Assembly: GCF_020616555.1 (NCBI RefSeq)
Contig: NZ_CP085173.1
Coordinates: 1,798,001-1,862,000, forward strand
Direction: 5' to 3'
Source of the DNA: Streptomyces longhuiensis
GTDB lineage: Bacteria; Actinomycetota; Actinomycetes; Streptomycetales; Streptomycetaceae
DNA length: 64,000 nucleotides
Part shown: positions 59,983 through 64,000 of the stretch, in pieces
How positions within the stretch are numbered: position 1 is the stretch's first letter
Layout: each line of letters opens with the position of its first letter
Made by a program: the position numbers and the translations under genes
The notes under the pieces: model-generated
Databases searched by the model: none
Seen by the model: only the letters and a program-made list of their open reading frames with translations
Told to the model about the DNA's origin: nothing

Positions 59983-60140
59983 CGTGTCTCCTTCAGCGCG
60001 CGGTTCAGCGCACCGGCTCGTCGACGGCCGGTACGGGCCTCTCAAGCCTCACCCGGAAGCGGCCGCGCCGCGACTCCGTCCGCTGCCGGTTCACTGAAGC
60101 GCGCCCCCCTACGGAAGCACGCCCGCCTGAAGGAGCGCGC

Positions 60141-61688
60141 CTACAGGAGCGTGGCCGTGAGGTCGGGGCCCGGCCCGTCCACGTACGCGTCGTCGTCGAA
60201 CGGGTACAGCGGCCGCTCGACCCGGTGGTGTCCCAGGCGCAGGAGGTCCTGGTCGACGCCGCCCGGGGTGAGGGCGAGCAGCCAGTCGGCGGCCATGTCG
60301 TGGAGTTCGGGCTCCAGGTATCCGATCTTGACGACGACCAGGTCGTACGTGCGCGGGTCGACGCCGAGGCCACCGTCCGCGGGGCCCATGAAGTCGGCGA
60401 GCGTGTGGAACGGCTTGCGGCGCTCCACGAGGACGACGGTGAGTCCGCCGACGCGCACGGCCGCCATGTCGACGCCGCGGTCGTACGCGCCGCCCTCGGC
60501 GCGGTCCTTCTGCTCGGTGGCACGCTGCAACGCCGTGACGGTGCCGGTGAGTTCGTACGGTCCGCCGTGACCGGCGTCGACCTTGCCGCCGACACTGAGG
60601 GTGACCTCGGTGCCCACGCCCGCCTCGAAGCAGCGGGCCACGGCGACCGGGTCGGTGATGCCGGGGTGCACGGCCGTGACCTCGCCCGTGCGGATGGCGT
60701 CGTTGGCGAGGAGCTTGCCCAGCATGTACGCGAGGTCACCGGCGCCGCCCGCGGTCGGGTTGTCACCGGAGTCACTGATGAGGAACGGGCGCCTGTCGGA
60801 GGCGACCGCCTTCTCGATGCACTCCTCGGCGCTGCCGGTCGGGCCGACGAAGACGAAGTCCCTGCGGGCGTCCCAGTAGCGCCGGGCGAGCTTCTCGGCC
60901 TCCGCGGCGGCGAGTGGGGCGTCGTCGCCGGTGACGACGATGGCGGCCTTGCAGCGCGGCTCGTCCGCCCAGGCGTAACCGACCCACATCGCCGCGTCGA
61001 GGATGCCCTCCTTGCGCTCGATGTCGGTGAGCGAGGCGTAGAGGGACTTGGCGGGTTCGAGGCGGGTGCTGGTCTTCTCGCCGGGCAGCAGGACGGGGAC
61101 CTGGACCCAGGCGCGGTGCGGACGCGTGCCGTCGCGCAGGCAGCGCACGAGGTTGCGGGCGGCGCGCTCGCGGGTGTCCCAGGCGTCCTCGTGCGGGGCG
61201 AGGCGATGGGCCGTGAGCAGGTCGCACGGGTCGGCGAAGCGGCGCGAGACATTGCCGTGCAGGTCCATCGCGGCGGACAGCAGCGGGCGGGTGCCGTGCG
61301 CGTCGAGGGCGGCGCGGACGGCGTCCGTCAGGTCGCCCTCGGCGTCGGTGAGGCCGATGACGCTCATGGCGCCGTGGATGTCGTAGACCATGCCGTCGAG
61401 AGGGCCCGCCTCGCGTATGCGGGTGACGAGTTCGTCCTTGAGGACCAGGTACGAGTCCGCCTCGACGGGGCCGCCGGGCAGCGAGGTCGCGTGCAGCAGC
61501 GGCACCCACTCGACCACGTCGGCGAGGTCGGAGTCGGGGCGGGTCCAGGTGTAGCGGTCGAGGAGGTCCTGGCCGCGGGTCTGCCGGAAGTCGTCCGTGG
61601 TGGAGCGGTGCGGGCAGAACGTGGAGGACTCGATGCCGATGCCGCCGATGCCGATGCGCAGGCGGCGTGCGGGGGCCGTGCTCGTCAT
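60141..61688 (-). CDS. M81 family metallopeptidase (MlrC-like)
   Basis: A 515-residue protein of the MlrC (microcystinase) family. It begins RIGIGGIGIESSTFCP, with metal-ligand segments GMVYDIHGAMSV and SAAMDLHGN, then SDSGDNPTAGGAGDL. Most members are of unknown substrate but probably hydrolyse small linear or D-amino-acid peptides. ATG 61688 overlaps the ROK regulator stop by 4 nt. Divergent is a peptide-type ABC binding-protein gene, fitting peptide import and cleavage. Confidence 0.88.
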   Translation of the reverse strand: MTSTAPARRLRIGIGGIGIESSTFCPHRSTTDDFRQTRGQDLLDRYTWTRPDSDLADVVEWVPLLHATSLPGGPVEADSYLVLKDELVTRIREAGPLDGMVYDIHGAMSVIGLTDAEGDLTDAVRAALDAHGTRPLLSAAMDLHGNVSRRFADPCDLLTAHRLAPHEDAWDTRERAARNLVRCLRDGTRPHRAWVQVPVLLPGEKTSTRLEPAKSLYASLTDIERKEGILDAAMWVGYAWADEPRCKAAIVVTGDDAPLAAAEAEKLARRYWDARRDFVFVGPTGSAEECIEKAVASDRRPFLISDSGDNPTAGGAGDLAYMLGKLLANDAIRTGEVTAVHPGITDPVAVARCFEAGVGTEVTLSVGGKVDAGHGGPYELTGTVTALQRATEQKDRAEGGAYDRGVDMAAVRVGGLTVVLVERRKPFHTLADFMGPADGGLGVDPRTYDLVVVKIGYLEPELHDMAADWLLALTPGGVDQDLLRLGHHRVERPLYPFDDDAYVDGPGPDLTATLL

Positions 61689-62866
61689 GCTGAGGCGCTC
61701 TCTTCCTGAGGGAGGGGTGCGGTGGGGAGGTTGTGGCGCAGGGCGGTGAGGCCGGCGCCGAGCAGTCCCGCGTCGGGGCCCGTGACCGTCGTGGTGATCT
61801 CCAGGTCCGCGGTCGCGAGCGGCAGGCAGCGCTCGTACAGGACTCCGCGGACGGCGGCGACCAGCGGTTCGGCGGCGGCGAGCGCGCCGCCGAGGGCCAC
61901 GACCTGCGGGTTGAAGAAGTTCACGACGACGGACAGGACCGTGCCGATGTGCCGGCCCGCGGTGCGGACCAGGGTGGTGGCCTGCGGGTCGCCGTCGGCG
62001 ACGAGCTGGAGGAGCTCGGTGGTGGAGGCCACCTCGACGCCCCGCCCGGCGAGTTCGCGCATCAGCGCGGCGCCGCTGGCGACCGTCTCCAGGCAGCCGA
62101 TGTTGCCGCAACTGCACGGCCGGTCCTGCGCGGCCTCCACGCGTACGTGGCTGATGTCGCCGGCACAGCCGTTGGCTCCGTCGTGCGGGCGGCCCGCGGA
62201 GATGATGCCGCTGCCGATGCCTCGGCCCGCCTTCACGACCACCAAGTGGTCGAGGTCGGGGCGGGCGGCGCGGTGCTCGCCGACGGCCATCATCGTGGCG
62301 TCGTTCTCCACGGTGACGGGCAGGCCGAGGCGTTCGGCGAGGACGTCGCGCAGCGGGTAGCGGTGCCAGCCGGGCATGCGGGACGGGCTCAGGACGCGCC
62401 CCTCACCAGGCTTGACCGGGCCGGGGAAGCCGACGCCGAGCGCGCGCACGGTGCGGCCCGCCTCACGCTGCCGCGCGGCGAGTTCGGTGACCTGGCCGCA
62501 GAGCCAGTCGACGGCCGACTCCGGCCCCACGGTGATGTCGTGCGGCAGGTCGACGGCGTCGAGGACGGTCCCGTCGAGGCCGACCACTCCGAGCCGCGCG
62601 TGATGGCTGCCGAGGTCGGCGGCGAGCGCGACACCGCCCTGGGCCCGCACGCGCAGCAGACGGGGGCGCCGCCCGCCGCGCGAGGCGCCCTCGCCGGACT
62701 CGGTGAGCACGCCGGCCGCCACGAGTTCCTGCACGCGCAGCGAGACGGTGGAGGGGGCGAGGCCCAGCTCCCGTACGAGGTCGGCCCGGGAGGTGGCGGC
62801 GCCCGAGGAGACCAGGTGCAGGATGTGCTGCGCCGACCCCGGTTCGCCCTGCGATGTGTCGGACAT
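61685..62866 (-). CDS. ROK family transcriptional regulator
   Basis: A 393-residue ROK regulator. The N-terminal winged helix is TSRADLVRELGLAPSTVSLR; the sugar-kinase-like domain then shows ALAADLGSHHARLG (a degenerate ATP loop), and the zinc motif HVRVEAAQDRPCSCGNIGC. ATG 62866 begins MSDTSQGEPG. It lies upstream of and coupled to the M81 gene and divergent to the binding-protein gene, so it probably controls both. Confidence 0.9.
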   Translation of the reverse strand: MSDTSQGEPGSAQHILHLVSSGAATSRADLVRELGLAPSTVSLRVQELVAAGVLTESGEGASRGGRRPRLLRVRAQGGVALAADLGSHHARLGVVGLDGTVLDAVDLPHDITVGPESAVDWLCGQVTELAARQREAGRTVRALGVGFPGPVKPGEGRVLSPSRMPGWHRYPLRDVLAERLGLPVTVENDATMMAVGEHRAARPDLDHLVVVKAGRGIGSGIISAGRPHDGANGCAGDISHVRVEAAQDRPCSCGNIGCLETVASGAALMRELAGRGVEVASTTELLQLVADGDPQATTLVRTAGRHIGTVLSVVVNFFNPQVVALGGALAAAEPLVAAVRGVLYERCLPLATADLEITTTVTGPDAGLLGAGLTALRHNLPTAPLPQEESASA

Positions 62867-63005
62867 ACCGCCCTCTTGATTGCTCGGTTGCTTGGTTGCT
62901 TGGTTCAGCGCGTGGGGTTCGTTGAGCTCGTTCGGCGCGTTGGTTCGATGTCTTTCTTCGATGAATGATCGAACCCTAGACCGATCCGAACCAAGATGGC
63001 CATAC

Positions 63006-63070
63006 CTTCGAGCCGAAGAAGTATTTGCCGAATGAAGCTATTGACTTGTTTTCGTCGACCGGCCTAGCGT
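63006..63070 (+). promoter_or_regulatory. Promoter of the binding-protein gene with upstream palindrome
   Basis: TTGACT (63041-63046) and TAGCGT (63065-63070) are 18 bp apart, 65 bp before ATG 63135. CTTCG-AGC-CGAAG (63006-63018) is a perfect palindrome just upstream and a candidate site for the ROK regulator. Confidence 0.6.
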
Positions 63071-63134
63071 TCGGGCGCCGCCCCGTCGCACTCCGGTACG
63101 GGGCCGTCCCCCGTCCCCTTGGAGGCCCTCCGGC

Positions 63135-64000
63135 ATGCGCTCATTCAGGTCAACGGCCGCCGCCGTCCTCGTCCTCGCGGCGGCGCTCACCGGCTGCACG
63201 CACGAGGGCGGCGGCATCGCCATGGGGCCGACCGGCGGCACCCCCGTGGAGGGCGGCACGGCCACGATGGCGCTGCCTCCCGCCGCCACGCCGAACTGGA
63301 TCTTCCCGATCGGCGCGCCCGGCTACGGAGCCTCGTACAACTACGGCATCCAGACCCTGCTGTTCATGCCGGTCTACGACGCCGTGCAGCTCAAGGGCGA
63401 GCTGACCACGCACGGCCCGAGCACGCTCGGCCTCGAACCGGAGTACAGCGACGGCAACACGACGGTGACCGTGCCGCTGCGCGAGGGCGTGAAGTGGTCC
63501 GACGGGAAGCCGGTCACCTCCCGCGACCTCGAGTTCTGGTTCAACCTCGTCAAGGCGAACAAGGCCGACTGGGGCAGCTACTCGGTCGGCACGATGCCGG
63601 ACGACGTGAAGCGGTTCGAGGTCGTCGACGACCACACGGTGCGGCTGCACCTCGACCGGGCGTACAACCCCGACTGGTTCACGGCCAACCAGCTCACGCT
63701 GATGCGCGCCCTGCCCCAGCACGCCTGGGACGCCACGGCCGACGGCGGCGGGGTCGGCGACCACGACCGCACCACCAAGGGCGCCAAGGCCGTCTTCGCC
63801 CGTCTCACGCGGCACGCCAAGAGCCTCGGTTCGTACGGCAGCGACCCTCTGTGGAAGACGGTCAACGGACCCTGGAAACTCGCCGGTTGGCGCGACAGCG
63901 GCCAGGTGACCATCGTCCCCAACGAGAAGTTCACCGGCCCCGACTCCGAGCGGCCGCACCTGGACAAGGTCGTCTTCAAGCCGTTCACCACCGCCGACTC
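63135..64000 (+). CDS. Peptide-type ABC transporter substrate-binding lipoprotein, 3' end cut
   Basis: The gene runs off the window end. The visible 288 residues start MRSFRSTAAAVLVLAAALTGC with lipobox LTGC (Cys21), so it is a membrane-anchored lipoprotein. TVTVPLREGVKWSDGKPVTSRD and NYGIQTLLFMPVYDAV are typical of family 5 extracellular solute-binding proteins for di- and oligopeptides. ATG 63135 follows GGAGG. It is divergent from the ROK-MlrC operon. Confidence 0.9.
   Translation, partial: MRSFRSTAAAVLVLAAALTGCTHEGGGIAMGPTGGTPVEGGTATMALPPAATPNWIFPIGAPGYGASYNYGIQTLLFMPVYDAVQLKGELTTHGPSTLGLEPEYSDGNTTVTVPLREGVKWSDGKPVTSRDLEFWFNLVKANKADWGSYSVGTMPDDVKRFEVVDDHTVRLHLDRAYNPDWFTANQLTLMRALPQHAWDATADGGGVGDHDRTTKGAKAVFARLTRHAKSLGSYGSDPLWKTVNGPWKLAGWRDSGQVTIVPNEKFTGPDSERPHLDKVVFKPFTTAD

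Noticed and set aside
59983..60080. Zur box before the type B L31 gene
   Set aside because: Expected from known biology but no convincing palindrome of the Zur type is visible.
59983..60140. Imperfect GAAGCGCGCC-like repeats between L31 and the M81 gene
   Set aside because: The units diverge too much to separate from general GC-rich bias.
1..64000. tRNA, rRNA or transfer of mobile elements
   Set aside because: I found no cloverleaf-like sequences, rRNA similarity, transposase or integrase; gene content is uniformly chromosomal.

Overview
The window is very GC-rich and gene-dense. The genes are typical of Streptomyces: a twin-arginine lipoprotein binding protein, DUF6421, DUF2630, DUF5134, DUF4395 and LVIVD-repeat proteins, FprA-type ferredoxin reductase, a type B L31 protein, many ATGA/GTGA start-stop overlaps, and many genes whose -10-like box lies 6-8 nt before the start codon (probable leaderless mRNAs). 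It looks like a chromosomal stretch of core-to-arm accessory metabolism. I see no rRNA, tRNA, CRISPR array, insertion sequence, prophage or antibiotic cluster.

Layout. 1-6016: F420-type reductase (cut by the window edge), geranylgeranyl-reductase-like flavoprotein, M20 dipeptidase, MBL hydrolase, kinase-NUDIX fusion, a small protein and a STAS protein. 6031-13758: an alpha-galactoside locus with an ABC importer (binding protein and two permeases), divergent secreted GH27 alpha-galactosidase, ROK sugar kinase and LacI regulator; a LacI-type palindrome lies between the last two. 13797-19104: a frameshifted Ser/Thr kinase remnant, a DUF6986 aldolase/lyase-like protein, etfBA, a flavin reductase behind a cysteine-containing leader peptide, and a thioredoxin/DUF4395 pair. 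19280-29824: acyltransferase, B3/4 protein, transglutaminase-like protein, threonine aldolase-SDR-DUF6421 operon, esterase-LLM oxidoreductase operon with a divergent PadR regulator, GDPD, GNAT and VOC proteins. 29961-39753: NDH-2, PucR regulator, and a nearly symmetrical hydantoinase/DUF917 locus around a cytosine/hydantoin-type permease. 39732-45751: penicillin acylase, YtcJ-type amidohydrolase, SSS symporter and DUF3311, probably one coupled uptake-and-hydrolysis operon preceded by a truncated M20 peptidase. 46077-52871: MarR-FUSC pair, DUF5134-M56 pair, PAP2, DUF2630, GNAT, TetR. 52859-64000: LVIVD/DUF305 pair, FprA, NCS2 purine permease, ArsR/old yellow enzyme pair, L31 type B, MlrC (M81)-ROK operon and a divergent peptide-type ABC binding protein cut by the window end.

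The most unusual element is at 33922-34193. Two tiny ORFs sit between a DUF917 gene and a hydantoinase gene. Each begins like the hydantoinase (MI..ID) and ends like the DUF917 protein, and all four reading frames are chained by 4-nt start/stop overlaps. They look like internally deleted remnants of former hydantoinase-DUF917 gene pairs, or retained mini-genes that keep translational coupling. The neighbouring hydantoinase has also lost its ATP-binding signature and a central segment. Other points worth a look are two strong hairpins in a divergent promoter region (51988-52084), twin TACGA-N6-TCGTA operators (58518-58567), a promoter wrapped by an inverted repeat (21372-21422) and FadR-like operator sites with no GntR gene nearby (45787-45853).
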